Positions 1 through 6,119 of a stretch of DNA of 7,860 bases are shown here, one piece after another. The position numbers and the translations under genes were made by a program. The notes beneath the pieces were generated by a model, which saw only the letters and a program-made list of their open reading frames with translations, did no database searches and had not been told where the DNA came from. The DNA is from Lutispora sp. (lineage in GTDB: Bacteria; Bacillota; Clostridia; Lutisporales; Lutisporaceae): positions 1 through 7,860 of the forward strand of contig JAUQXG010000382.1 in the NCBI GenBank assembly GCA_030834765.1, in the 5' to 3' direction. Every line of letters starts with the position of its first letter. The stretch's first letter is position 1.

Positions 1-11
1 ATATGTAGCTG

Positions 12-521
12 CTAGATAATATCGAATCCATAGTCTTTATCAATGATTTTTATTGTGTTTTTATATCTAACAATAAATAAAGTCATGAATAAATCTCCTG
101 TTGAGCCTAATAGATTTAGCACAAACACTGTAATTGCCAGATGAGTACCTATGAGAAGAGAGATGATTGAAATAGCGATGCATGGAGTTAGAAGGACAGT
201 AATAAATTGAATTTTAGGGATAGCTTTTCCTGAAGTTTCTTTTGTATATGCGTATAAGTATTTAAAACCATAAGATACACTATATCCATATGCTTTGTAG
301 ACAGCTCCGTGCAAAAGCTCATGAATAATTGATATAGGGATCATAAGAACCCCTAAGTATATGATAAAGTTCATCCACAAGAATTTTGTAGGATAAGAAT
401 AAAGTCCCTGAAAAAACCATCCCTCAATCATAAAATCAATTTGCTTCGTTAGCAAAATTGCAATTAAATAAGAAAAGATAAAACATAATATATGTATTTT
501 ATAGGTAATCTTAAAAGACAT
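12..521 (-). CDS. DUF3267-type membrane zincin metalloprotease
   Basis: Predicted 169-residue integral membrane protein. A zinc-binding HELLHG motif (H67, E68, H71) sits at the end of a hydrophobic segment, and a late STGD motif (D143) in the last hydrophobic block may supply the third metal ligand. This HExxH-in-membrane plus late Gly-Asp layout matches DUF3267, a family of putative zincin peptidases related in arrangement to M50 site-2 proteases. Hydrophobic stretches lie at about residues 9-25, 48-66, 104-125 and 128-151. I chose the ATG at 521 because GAGGTG lies 6 bases upstream (plus-strand 528-533); an in-frame GTG at 530 would overlap that ribosome binding site. It is transcribed alone, divergently from the aminopeptidase. 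The substrate is unknown, and the family call rests on motif layout only. Confidence 0.75.
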   Translation of the reverse strand: MSFKITYKIHILCFIFSYLIAILLTKQIDFMIEGWFFQGLYSYPTKFLWMNFIIYLGVLMIPISIIHELLHGAVYKAYGYSVSYGFKYLYAYTKETSGKAIPKIQFITVLLTPCIAISIISLLIGTHLAITVFVLNLLGSTGDLFMTLFIVRYKNTIKIIDKDYGFDII

Positions 522-700
522 GTCTATCACCTCGTAAAGAGTATAGGCGTGTCTTTCATATTTTATGCTTCATTTTAAGATTTTAAATGATATAAATTGA
601 GGCAAGAATATCTAGGGGAAATACAAATATATTTAGTTGATTTTATAGGAAATGATGGGAGCAAAAGATGAGACCAGACATATATTAGTAAAATATCAAA

Positions 701-729
701 TTGCATCACCATCAAACTTATAGTATATT
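701..729 (+). promoter_or_regulatory. Putative sigma-A promoter for the aminopeptidase gene
   Basis: TTGCAT at 701-706 and TATATT at 724-729 are separated by exactly 17 bases, which places a start site near 736 and leaves a leader of about 30 bases before the ribosome binding site. The rest of the 531-766 intergenic region between the divergent genes shows no further coding potential. Confidence 0.55.
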
Positions 730-766
730 ATAAATATCTATATTTTAATAACGAGGAGGAGTACAT

Positions 767-1876
767 TTGAAAGACCTGCGTTTTGAAAAATTAGCAAAAA
801 ATTTGATTCATCATTCAACCAAGCTGCAAAAAGGTGAAAAAGTTTTAATAGAGGTTGAAGATAATGGGTTTGAACTGGCAGAAGAGCTGATAAAAGAAGC
901 ATATGCAGTAGGAGCAAAGCCATATTTCTACTATAGAAATGTGAGAATGTGGAAAAGTATTTTTGCTGGTGCTGACCAGGAGCTTCTTGCTGATATGGCG
1001 GATAATGATTTACATATGATTCATAAGGTTGATGCAAGAATATTGATACAAGGTGATAATAACTATGCAGAAATGGCAAATTTGCCTATAGATAAGCATA
1101 ATTTAGTGGATAAGCATTTTAGTCATCCAAGAATGAATGCAATACTTAAGAAAAAGTGGTGTTATCTCCTATATCCCACTTATTCCATAGCACAAAAGGC
1201 GAATATGAGCATGGATCAGTTTGAAGATTTCTACTTTGATGTATGCACCCTGGATTATGATAAAATGTCAAAAGCGATGAATCCATTGGTAGAATTAATG
1301 GGAAAAACTGATAGAGTAAGGATAATAGCACCTGGAACAGATCTTCATTTTTCAATAAAAGGACTGCCAGCCATCAAATGCTGTGGAGAATTTAATATAC
1401 CTGATGGAGAAGTTTTTACAGCTCCAGTAAAAAATTCAGTAAATGGAGTGATATCATACAATACTCCCTCAGAGTTTAAAGGATTTACATATGAAAATAT
1501 AAAGCTTGAATTTGAAAATGGGAAAATCGTGAAGGCCACTGCAAATGATACAGAAAGAATAAACAAAGTATTTGATTTGGATGAAGGTGCAAGATATGTT
1601 GGAGAGTTTGCCATAGGAGTGAATCCATATATACTGAAGCCTATGAAAGATACGCTATATGACGAAAAAATAATGGGAAGCCTCCATTTTACACCAGGCA
1701 GCTCCTATGATGATTGTGACAATGGAAACAAATCATCACTTCACTGGGATTTAGTGTTGATACAAACACCGGAGTTTGGCGGCGGGGAAATATGGTTTGA
1801 TGATATTTTAATAAGAAAAGATGGAAAATTTGTGCTTTCTGAATTGGAAGGATTAAATCCGGAAAATTTGAGGTAA
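767..1876 (+). CDS. Aminopeptidase, M29 family (AmpS/AmpT type)
   Basis: Cytoplasmic metallo-aminopeptidase that removes N-terminal residues from peptides, probably in peptide turnover. The metal-ligand set known for M29 enzymes (two Glu, two His, one Asp) can be read in order: E215 in IPDGEVFTAP, E280 in VGEFAIG, H307 in GSLHF, and H326 with D328 in SSLHWD. The spacing is close to that of characterised AmpT and AmpS. The N-terminal domain (about residues 1-180) is the variable half. At 369 residues it is slightly shorter than the roughly 410-residue founders but fits the shorter M29 branch. The start is TTG at 767, with AGGAGGA at 754-760 and a 6-base spacer. No terminator follows; the tRNA-Leu promoter begins 18 bases after the stop, so transcripts may run into the tRNA. 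The substrate preference cannot be read from the sequence. Confidence 0.92.
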   Translation: MKDLRFEKLAKNLIHHSTKLQKGEKVLIEVEDNGFELAEELIKEAYAVGAKPYFYYRNVRMWKSIFAGADQELLADMADNDLHMIHKVDARILIQGDNNYAEMANLPIDKHNLVDKHFSHPRMNAILKKKWCYLLYPTYSIAQKANMSMDQFEDFYFDVCTLDYDKMSKAMNPLVELMGKTDRVRIIAPGTDLHFSIKGLPAIKCCGEFNIPDGEVFTAPVKNSVNGVISYNTPSEFKGFTYENIKLEFENGKIVKATANDTERINKVFDLDEGARYVGEFAIGVNPYILKPMKDTLYDEKIMGSLHFTPGSSYDDCDNGNKSSLHWDLVLIQTPEFGGGEIWFDDILIRKDGKFVLSELEGLNPENLR

Positions 1877-1894
1877 AAAACCATTTATTTTTTA

Positions 1895-1923
1895 TTGACA
1901 TAAAACTGTTTTTTTGATAAAAT
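1895..1923 (+). promoter_or_regulatory. Sigma-A promoter of tRNA-Leu
   Basis: A perfect -35 box TTGACA (1895-1900), a 17-base spacer and TAAAAT (1918-1923) predict a start near 1930, about 25 bases before the mature tRNA 5' end. The strength fits a stable RNA gene. Confidence 0.85.
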
Positions 1924-1954
1924 AAGCATGTTGACTTAAAAGTTGATGAGACAT

Positions 1955-2038
1955 GCGGGAATGGCGGAATTGGCAGACGCGCTAGACTTAGGATCTAGTG
2001 TCAACGACGTGGGGGTTCAAGTCCCTTTTCCCGCACCA
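1955..2038 (+). tRNA. tRNA-Leu (anticodon UAG)
   Basis: Class II tRNA with a long variable arm. The acceptor stem pairs GCGGGAA (1955-1961) with TTCCCGC (2028-2034), followed by discriminator A and encoded CCA (2036-2038). The anticodon stem CTAGA (1982-1986) and TCTAG (1994-1998) encloses loop CTTAGGA, giving anticodon TAG at 1989-1991, which reads CUA and related CUN codons. The T loop TTCAAGT is present; the T stem contains two G-U pairs. The gene stands alone between its own promoter and terminator. Confidence 0.97.
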
Positions 2039-2056
2039 TTTATATTTAGTAGAAAA

Positions 2057-2094
2057 AAGTCGATTGCAGTTGCAATTGGCTTATTTTATTTTTT
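2057..2094 (+). terminator. Rho-independent terminator after tRNA-Leu
   Basis: An inverted repeat at 2057-2068 and 2071-2082 forms a stem of about 10-12 bp (two G-U pairs, core GATTGCA with TGCAATT). It is followed by a T-rich tail, TTATTTTATTTTTT. It would also end any read-through from the aminopeptidase gene. Confidence 0.75.
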
Positions 2095-2265
2095 GATGGT
2101 AAAACAAAAAACAATTTTACATTAGGATTCTATAGATATTTCACAGAAGATATTGCAAGCATTTATCTCAGAAAAGAATGTTTTGTTATTACATAAAGAA
2201 AACAATAATCGATTTTGAATATAATAGGTTTTTAGCAGTAAACGAATATAAAGGAGGAACACGAA

Positions 2266-2805
2266 ATGAAAGGAATGCTTATAATTGATGTGCAAAACGA
2301 CTATTTTAAAGGCGGTAAATCAGAACTATATAATCCAATAGGAGCTATGCAAAATATAGAAAAAGCTTTGATGATATTCCGACAAAAAAACCTTCCGGTG
2401 ATTCATGTTCAGCATATTAATAATCATGAGGGAGCGACTTTTTTTCTGCCGGATACGGATGGCGTTTTGATTCATAAGAGTTTAACACCGCTTCAGGGTG
2501 AACATCTTGTGATAAAACATACACCAAACAGCTTTTTTGAGACTAATCTCTTAGATATTTTTAAGAAAAAGAACATAAATGACATTGTTATCTGCGGTAT
2601 GATGAGCCATATGTGCATAGACACAACAACGAGAGCATGTAAGGATTTGGGCATTAAAGTAACTTTATTGGAAGATGCCTGTGCCACGAAGAACCTTAGC
2701 TTTAATGGAAAAACAATTCCTGCCGAGACTGTTCATAACACTTTTATGGCATCTCTAAATGGAATGTTTGCAAATGTAATCAAAACAAGTGAACTTAAAA
2801 TTTGA
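2266..2805 (+). CDS. Isochorismatase-family cysteine hydrolase
   Basis: A 179-residue cytoplasmic alpha/beta hydrolase of the isochorismatase superfamily, which includes nicotinamidases, ureidoacrylate and N-carbamoyl amidases. The catalytic triad is visible: D8 in LIIDVQNDYF, K84 in VIKHTPNSFF and nucleophile C117 in GMMSHMCIDTT. The Gly-Met pair at 111-112 fits the usual cis-peptide site before the nucleophile turn. Length is typical. The start is the ATG at 2266, with AAGGAGG at 2251-2257. A TATAAT at 2220-2225 could be its -10 box, but the matching -35 position is poor. It appears to be a single-gene unit flanked by the tRNA-Leu terminator and an inverted repeat. No neighbour suggests a substrate, so whether it acts on an amide or an ether is open. 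The nearby quinone operon is not enough to call true isochorismatase. Confidence 0.9.
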   Translation: MKGMLIIDVQNDYFKGGKSELYNPIGAMQNIEKALMIFRQKNLPVIHVQHINNHEGATFFLPDTDGVLIHKSLTPLQGEHLVIKHTPNSFFETNLLDIFKKKNINDIVICGMMSHMCIDTTTRACKDLGIKVTLLEDACATKNLSFNGKTIPAETVHNTFMASLNGMFANVIKTSELKI

Positions 2806-2870
2806 TGCTTGGCAGTATAAGCATAGTGGGCAGTTCAGTTCGGCATTTTTTTAACCTAGACTACCAAGCA
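2806..2870. repeat. Imperfect 11-bp inverted repeat after the hydrolase gene
   Basis: TGCTTGGCAGT (2806-2816) pairs with ACTACCAAGCA (2860-2870) with one mismatch, enclosing 43 bases. A 7-8 base T run (2845-2852) lies inside the loop, not after the stem. A smaller hairpin ATGCTT/AAGCAT (2805-2824) overlaps its left arm. It may help stop transcription of the hydrolase gene, but it is not a canonical terminator. Confidence 0.45.
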
Positions 2871-2932
2871 AAAGCCATGTGTTAGGGTTTGGATCTTGTA
2901 TACGATTTATTTTTATTTTTTGTTGTATATTT

Positions 2933-2963
2933 AGAATATAAACAATTCTTTCAAATAATACTA
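2933..2963 (+). promoter_or_regulatory. Putative sigma-G (forespore) promoter of sspH
   Basis: AGAATA (2933-2938), an 18-base spacer and AATACTA (2957-2963) match the known sigma-G pattern TGAATA, N17-18, CATACTA at 11 of 13 positions. Transcription would begin near 2970, directly before the AAGGAG ribosome binding site, giving a very short leader. No good sigma-A promoter is visible here. The spore-protein gene downstream makes the assignment plausible, but it rests on pattern match only. Confidence 0.55.
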
Positions 2964-2984
2964 TGATAAAAAGGAGCTGTTAAA

Positions 2985-3188
2985 ATGGATATGAAAAGAG
3001 CACAGGAGATATTGAATTCTCCAAGCAATATAGAGGTACTTTATAATGGAGAACTTGTTTGGCTTCAAAAAACTTCAAATGGTTCAGGAAAAATAGATGT
3101 TATAAGTCTGGACACGAATAAACATATGAACGTAGCTCTAGTGGATTTGAAAGAAACCGGTAAAATTGAACCAGTTGTTACACATTAG
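2985..3188 (+). CDS. sspH: H-type small acid-soluble spore protein
   Basis: A 67-residue protein with the SspH-family signature: an N-terminal KRAQEILNSP, then EVLYNGELVWLQ, then a central variable turn and a C-terminal SLDTNKHMNVALVDLKETG. Family members are minor forespore proteins of Bacillus and Clostridia, distinct from the DNA-coating alpha/beta SASPs; their exact role is unclear. Length is as expected. The start is ATG 2985, with AAGGAG at 2971-2976 and an 8-base spacer. A sigma-G-like promoter lies immediately upstream. The stop is followed 7 bases later by the ATG of a small membrane protein, suggesting a two-gene transcript ending at the terminator at 3380-3422. This gene is the strongest evidence that the host forms endospores. 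Confidence 0.9.
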   Translation: MDMKRAQEILNSPSNIEVLYNGELVWLQKTSNGSGKIDVISLDTNKHMNVALVDLKETGKIEPVVTH

Positions 3189-3195
3189 TGATGCT

Positions 3196-3381
3196 ATGAA
3201 AACGATGATTTATATAATCGTTACGATTCTTGCGGCATTACTTACTTTTTTTGGGATAGGACCTGTTTTATTTGCAGATGGCCCAATGAATGAGCGTTTG
3301 ATTACCCTTGCGGTAGTCTTAGCAGGCTATGCTGTTTTAGCGGGTATAGTCTTTTGGGTGAGAAAGAAGAATATAAAGTAA
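3196..3381 (+). CDS. Small two-helix membrane protein of unknown function
   Basis: A 61-residue protein that I do not recognise with certainty. It has two hydrophobic helices: about residues 3-25, ending in FFGIGPVLFADG, and about 33-53, with LITLAVVLAGYAVL. A short polar loop containing NER joins them, and the C-terminus is basic (RKKNIK). The ATG at 3196 is preferred: it begins 7 bases after the sspH stop, so translation may be coupled. No Shine-Dalgarno sequence precedes it. Alternatives are ATG 3205, or a TTG at 3166 that would overlap sspH by 23 bases. Shared transcription with sspH and the terminator right after the stop suggest expression in the developing spore; that role is inference. 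Confidence 0.7.
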   Translation: MKTMIYIIVTILAALLTFFGIGPVLFADGPMNERLITLAVVLAGYAVLAGIVFWVRKKNIK

Positions 3382-3426
3382 AAAGAGTAGGCTATGTCAA
3401 GTTGGAATAGCCTACTCTTTTTAAGG
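3380..3426 (+). terminator. Strong rho-independent terminator after the sspH unit
   Basis: A perfect 16-bp inverted repeat (3380-3395 with 3407-3422, core GAGTAGGCTAT) has an 11-base loop. It is flanked by an A run on the left and a T run on the right, so it could act in both directions. It overlaps the stop codon of the small membrane protein. Confidence 0.92.
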
Positions 3427-3474
3427 TCAAAGTGGTATTCTATATATAACTAATATTTGGGGGAGTGTGATGAT

Positions 3475-4311
3475 ATGAGAAATTTTATAAATGCTCATTG
3501 GCTTCATGAACACTTAGAAGATGACAATATTGTTATAGTAGATTGCAGGGGAGATCTTTTTGATGCAGAATACGGGAAAAAGGCTTATGATAATGGACAT
3601 ACCAAAAAATCGTTTTTTATAGATATAAATAATGATCTTTCAAGAAAAACCGATGGACATGGAGGACGGCATCCCCTTCCTGATATTGAAGCATTTAAGG
3701 ATAAAGTAGAGTCAATAGGAATCGGTGATGATACTGTAGTAGTTGCATATGATGAACTTAGAATAGCAGGGGCAGCAAGATTTTTATTGCTTTTGAAATA
3801 TATAGGACATGAAAAGCTATATTTGTTAGATGGTGGAATAAATAATTGGATTAAAAATGGATACACATTAGAAACTGAATTGCCAACAGCAAAAAAAGCA
3901 AAACATAGTATCTGTCTAAATAAAAATATATTGTCCGATGTATCAGCAATAAAAGAAGGAAGCGGCGAAGAGGGCTTTGTGGTCGTTGATGCAAGAACTC
4001 CTCAAAGGTATAGAGGTGAAATGGAGCCCATAGACAAAAAGGCAGGACATATACCAGGAGCCAAGAATTACTTTTGGAAGGAAAGCTTAAAGCCTACAGG
4101 AGAGATTAAAGAAGTTGAAGAATTAAAAGAAAGATACAAGGATATAAAGGATTATCAGGAAATAGTAACCCACTGCGGCTCAGGAATAGATGCAGCCTTC
4201 AGCTATTTTTTAATGGATGAAATAGGTCTAAAGCCTAAAGTTTACATAGGAAGTTGGAGCGATTGGATAAGCTATGACGATAATGAAGTAGCAACAGGTG
4301 AAGAAAAGTAA
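3475..4311 (+). CDS. Two-domain rhodanese sulfurtransferase (SseA type)
   Basis: A 278-residue tandem rhodanese protein that moves sulfane sulfur from thiosulfate or 3-mercaptopyruvate to an acceptor such as cyanide or thiols. The inactive N-terminal domain (about 1-135) has VDCRGDLFD, RHPLPD and VVVAYDELRIAGAAR, with Asp93 where the catalytic Cys would sit. The active C-terminal domain (about 150-278) has VDARTPQRYRGE, GHIPGAKN, and catalytic C234 in the loop CGSGIDA, then YIGSWSDW. The loop resembles the CGSGVTA of mercaptopyruvate sulfurtransferases more than the CRKGVT-type loop of thiosulfate enzymes. I use ATG 3475, with GGGGGAG at 3459-3465; a TTG at 3457 would place the start inside the ribosome binding site. 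No terminator follows; the tRNA-Arg promoter starts 3 bases past the stop. The substrate is uncertain. Confidence 0.9.
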   Translation: MRNFINAHWLHEHLEDDNIVIVDCRGDLFDAEYGKKAYDNGHTKKSFFIDINNDLSRKTDGHGGRHPLPDIEAFKDKVESIGIGDDTVVVAYDELRIAGAARFLLLLKYIGHEKLYLLDGGINNWIKNGYTLETELPTAKKAKHSICLNKNILSDVSAIKEGSGEEGFVVVDARTPQRYRGEMEPIDKKAGHIPGAKNYFWKESLKPTGEIKEVEELKERYKDIKDYQEIVTHCGSGIDAAFSYFLMDEIGLKPKVYIGSWSDWISYDDNEVATGEEK

Positions 4312-4313
4312 CA

Positions 4314-4342
4314 TTGACAAAAGAGGTTTACTAATTTATAAT
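4314..4342 (+). promoter_or_regulatory. Fully consensus sigma-A promoter of tRNA-Arg
   Basis: TTGACA (4314-4319), exactly 17 bases, then TATAAT (4337-4342): both hexamers and the spacing are ideal. The predicted start near 4349 is about 11 bases before the mature tRNA. The -35 box begins 3 bases after the sulfurtransferase stop codon. Confidence 0.93.
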
Positions 4343-4359
4343 CTTATTGTTAATAAAAT

Positions 4360-4436
4360 GTTTCCGTAGCTCAGTAGGATAGAGCGTTCGCCTCCTAAGC
4401 GAAAGGCCGTGGGTTCGATTCCCGCCGGGAACACCA
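4360..4436 (+). tRNA. tRNA-Arg (anticodon CCU)
   Basis: Standard 77-base cloverleaf including the encoded CCA. The acceptor GTTTCCG (4360-4366) pairs with CGGGAAC (4426-4432) with one T-G wobble; discriminator A4433 and CCA 4434-4436 follow. The anticodon stem TTCGC/GCGAA (4387-4391, 4399-4403) encloses loop CTCCTAA, with anticodon CCT at 4394-4396 reading AGG. The T arm GTGGGTTCGATTCCCGC is intact. Confidence 0.97.
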
Positions 4437-4458
4437 TATGGATTGATATTGATCACAG

Positions 4459-4494
4459 AGTCTTGCAGACGTAGTTTGCAGGACTTTATTTTTG
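4459..4494 (+). terminator. Rho-independent terminator after tRNA-Arg
   Basis: A 12-bp stem (4459-4470 with 4474-4485, core AGTCTTGCA with TGCAGGACT, two G-U pairs) closes on a GTA triloop and runs into TTTATTTTT. It also appears to be the only terminator available to the sulfurtransferase gene. Confidence 0.88.
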
Positions 4495-4596
4495 TATTAA
4501 AGAATATTAAAGTTATCATGAAGTAATTATTATTTCATTAAATTACAAGCATACCAATATTTACAATAATAATCAGCCATATATTTTCATAAGTTA

Positions 4597-4615
4597 TTTT
4601 GCAACTGCTGCAAAA
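4597..4615. promoter_or_regulatory. Candidate operator: inverted repeat over the ubiD -35 box
   Basis: TTTTGCA (4597-4603), five bases, then TGCAAAA (4609-4615) form a perfect 7-bp inverted repeat of 19 bases that contains the whole -35 hexamer. There is no T tract, the spacing suits a dimeric DNA-binding protein, and the position suits repression. The regulator is unknown and not seen in the window. Confidence 0.45.
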
Positions 4616-4627
4616 GTGTGCTAAAAT
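4599..4627 (+). promoter_or_regulatory. Sigma-A promoter of the ubiD-ubiA-ubiX operon
   Basis: TTGCAA (4599-4604), a 17-base spacer and TAAAAT (4622-4627) place the transcript start near 4634, giving a leader of roughly 37 bases to the ATG. Between the tRNA-Arg terminator and this promoter (4495-4596) I see only AT-rich sequence. Confidence 0.7.
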
Positions 4628-4670
4628 TTTGATAGAAATTTATCTGATTATCATATACAAGGAGGATAAC

Positions 4671-6119
4671 ATGGGTTATAAAGACTTGCAGGATTTCATC
4701 AATCACCTTGATGAAAAAGGCTTGCTGAAAAAAATAAATACAGAGGTAGATTCAGAGCTGGAAATTACTGAAATAGCTGATCGGGTATCAAAACAGTATG
4801 GTCCTGCTCTTTTATTTGAAAAAGTAAAGGGCTCATCCTATCCCGTGCTAATTAATGCAATGGGCACTTATGAGAGAATGAGTATGGCTCTTGGTGTAGA
4901 AAAGCTAGAAGATATCGGCGAAGGCATAGAAGAGTTTATTGATATGTCCAATTATCTTGGACTTATGAAGAAAATACAATCACTACCCAGATTAGCAAGA
5001 ATGGCAACGGTATTTCCTATTAAACTGCCTACAAAGGGAGCTTGCCAGGAGGTTATTGAGAAAGAGCCTGATTTAGATACACTGCCAGTTTTGAAATGCT
5101 GGCCTGGTGATGCAGGAAAATTTATCACACTTCCTTTGGTTATAACTAAGGACCCGGAAACAAACATTCAAAATATGGGAATGTACAGACTTCAGGTTTA
5201 TGATAAAAACACTACTGGAATGCACTGGCATTTGCACAAGGATGGCAGAGAGATATATGACAAATATAAGAAGCTTGGCGGCAAAATGCCTGTTTCCGTT
5301 GCTTTGGGCTGCGATCCTGCCATTACATACTCAGCTACTGCACCACTTCCTAAAATGATCGATGAGATGATGTTTGCAGGATACCTTAGAAAGGCTCCTG
5401 TTAAGCTTGTGAAATCAATTCCTAACGCTTTATATGTTCCTGCAGATGCGGAATTTATTATAGAAGGCTATGTAGATGTCAATGAAGACTTGAAGCTAGA
5501 GGGTCCCTTCGGTGACCATACAGGCTATTACTCTTTAGCAGACTATTATCCAGTTTTCCATGTAACTTGTATTACCCATAAGAAAAATGCGGTATACCCC
5601 ACAACTATAGTTGGTAAGCCGCCTATGGAGGATTGTTACATGGGCAAGGCTACAGAGAGAATTTTCCTACCCCTGCTAAAAATGCAGCATCCTGAAATAA
5701 TAGATTTCAACTTTCCCTTAGAAGGAGTTTTTCATAACTGTGTAATTGTTTCTATCAAGAAGCGTTTTCCAGGACACGCCAAGAAGATCATGAATTCACT
5801 TTGGGGCATGGGTCAAATGATGTACACCAAAATGATTATAGTAGTTGATGAAAACGTTAGTCCTCAGGATTTATCTACAGTGGCTTGGAAGGTGTTTAAT
5901 AATATTGATGCCAAGAGAGACGTAGTTATATCAGAAGGCCCATTGGATGCACTAGATCATGCATCAAACCTTCCTCATTACGGCTATAGAATGGGAATAG
6001 ATGCTACAAAAAAATGGCCTAGTGAAGGTCATGACAGAGAGTGGCCCGATGATATAGAAATGACAGAAGAGATCAAAGAGCTTGTATCTAGGAGATGGGC
6101 AGAATATGGTATTGAATAA
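4671..6119 (+). CDS. ubiD: UbiD-family prFMN-dependent aromatic acid decarboxylase
   Basis: A 482-residue cytoplasmic decarboxylase that uses prenylated FMN to remove or add a ring carboxylate. The conserved E-R-D catalytic set is visible: R173 in GMYRLQVYDKNTTG, then E277 and D282 in LEGPFGDHTGYYS. The positions match the R173, E277 and E282 of fungal Fdc1, with Asp at the last place as in many bacterial UbiDs. The N-terminal YKDLQDFINHLDEKG and C-terminal PSEGHDREWPDD are typical, and length is full. The start is ATG 4671, with AAGGAGG at 4659-4665; the reading frame extends 24 codons further upstream to a TTG inside the promoter, which I reject. Its 3' end overlaps the prenyltransferase gene by 14 bases, and ubiX follows, so the cofactor maker is in the same operon. 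Likely substrate: a prenylated hydroxynaphthoate in menaquinone synthesis (MqnL type); simpler aromatic acids remain possible. Confidence 0.93.
   Translation: MGYKDLQDFINHLDEKGLLKKINTEVDSELEITEIADRVSKQYGPALLFEKVKGSSYPVLINAMGTYERMSMALGVEKLEDIGEGIEEFIDMSNYLGLMKKIQSLPRLARMATVFPIKLPTKGACQEVIEKEPDLDTLPVLKCWPGDAGKFITLPLVITKDPETNIQNMGMYRLQVYDKNTTGMHWHLHKDGREIYDKYKKLGGKMPVSVALGCDPAITYSATAPLPKMIDEMMFAGYLRKAPVKLVKSIPNALYVPADAEFIIEGYVDVNEDLKLEGPFGDHTGYYSLADYYPVFHVTCITHKKNAVYPTTIVGKPPMEDCYMGKATERIFLPLLKMQHPEIIDFNFPLEGVFHNCVIVSIKKRFPGHAKKIMNSLWGMGQMMYTKMIIVVDENVSPQDLSTVAWKVFNNIDAKRDVVISEGPLDALDHASNLPHYGYRMGIDATKKWPSEGHDREWPDDIEMTEEIKELVSRRWAEYGIE

Noticed and set aside
531..766. T-box, riboswitch or small gene in the divergent intergenic region
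   Set aside because: No T-box motif, recognisable aptamer core or open frame with a ribosome binding site is visible; only an AT-rich promoter region.
738..1079. 113-codon minus-strand frame at the start of the aminopeptidase gene
   Set aside because: It overlaps a well-supported gene with all its metal ligands; composition and start context do not support coding.
1943..2125. 60-codon open frame over tRNA-Leu on the plus strand
   Set aside because: Its middle is the tRNA-Leu gene translated in frame, a well-known false protein in annotations; it has no ribosome binding site.
1877..2265. tRNA-Leu as an integration site for a mobile element
   Set aside because: No repeat of the tRNA 3' end and no integrase gene were found in the window.
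2266..2805. Calling the hydrolase a true isochorismatase linked to the quinone operon
   Set aside because: It is a separate transcription unit about 2 kb away, and the superfamily name does not fix the substrate.
4331..4519. 62-codon open frame on the minus strand over tRNA-Arg
   Set aside because: The peptide GGNRTHGLSLRRRTLYPTEL is the antisense translation of a tRNA, another common annotation artefact.
4599..4670. 24-codon N-terminal extension of UbiD from a TTG
   Set aside because: The extension covers the promoter and ribosome binding site, and UbiD proteins begin near the ATG at 4671.
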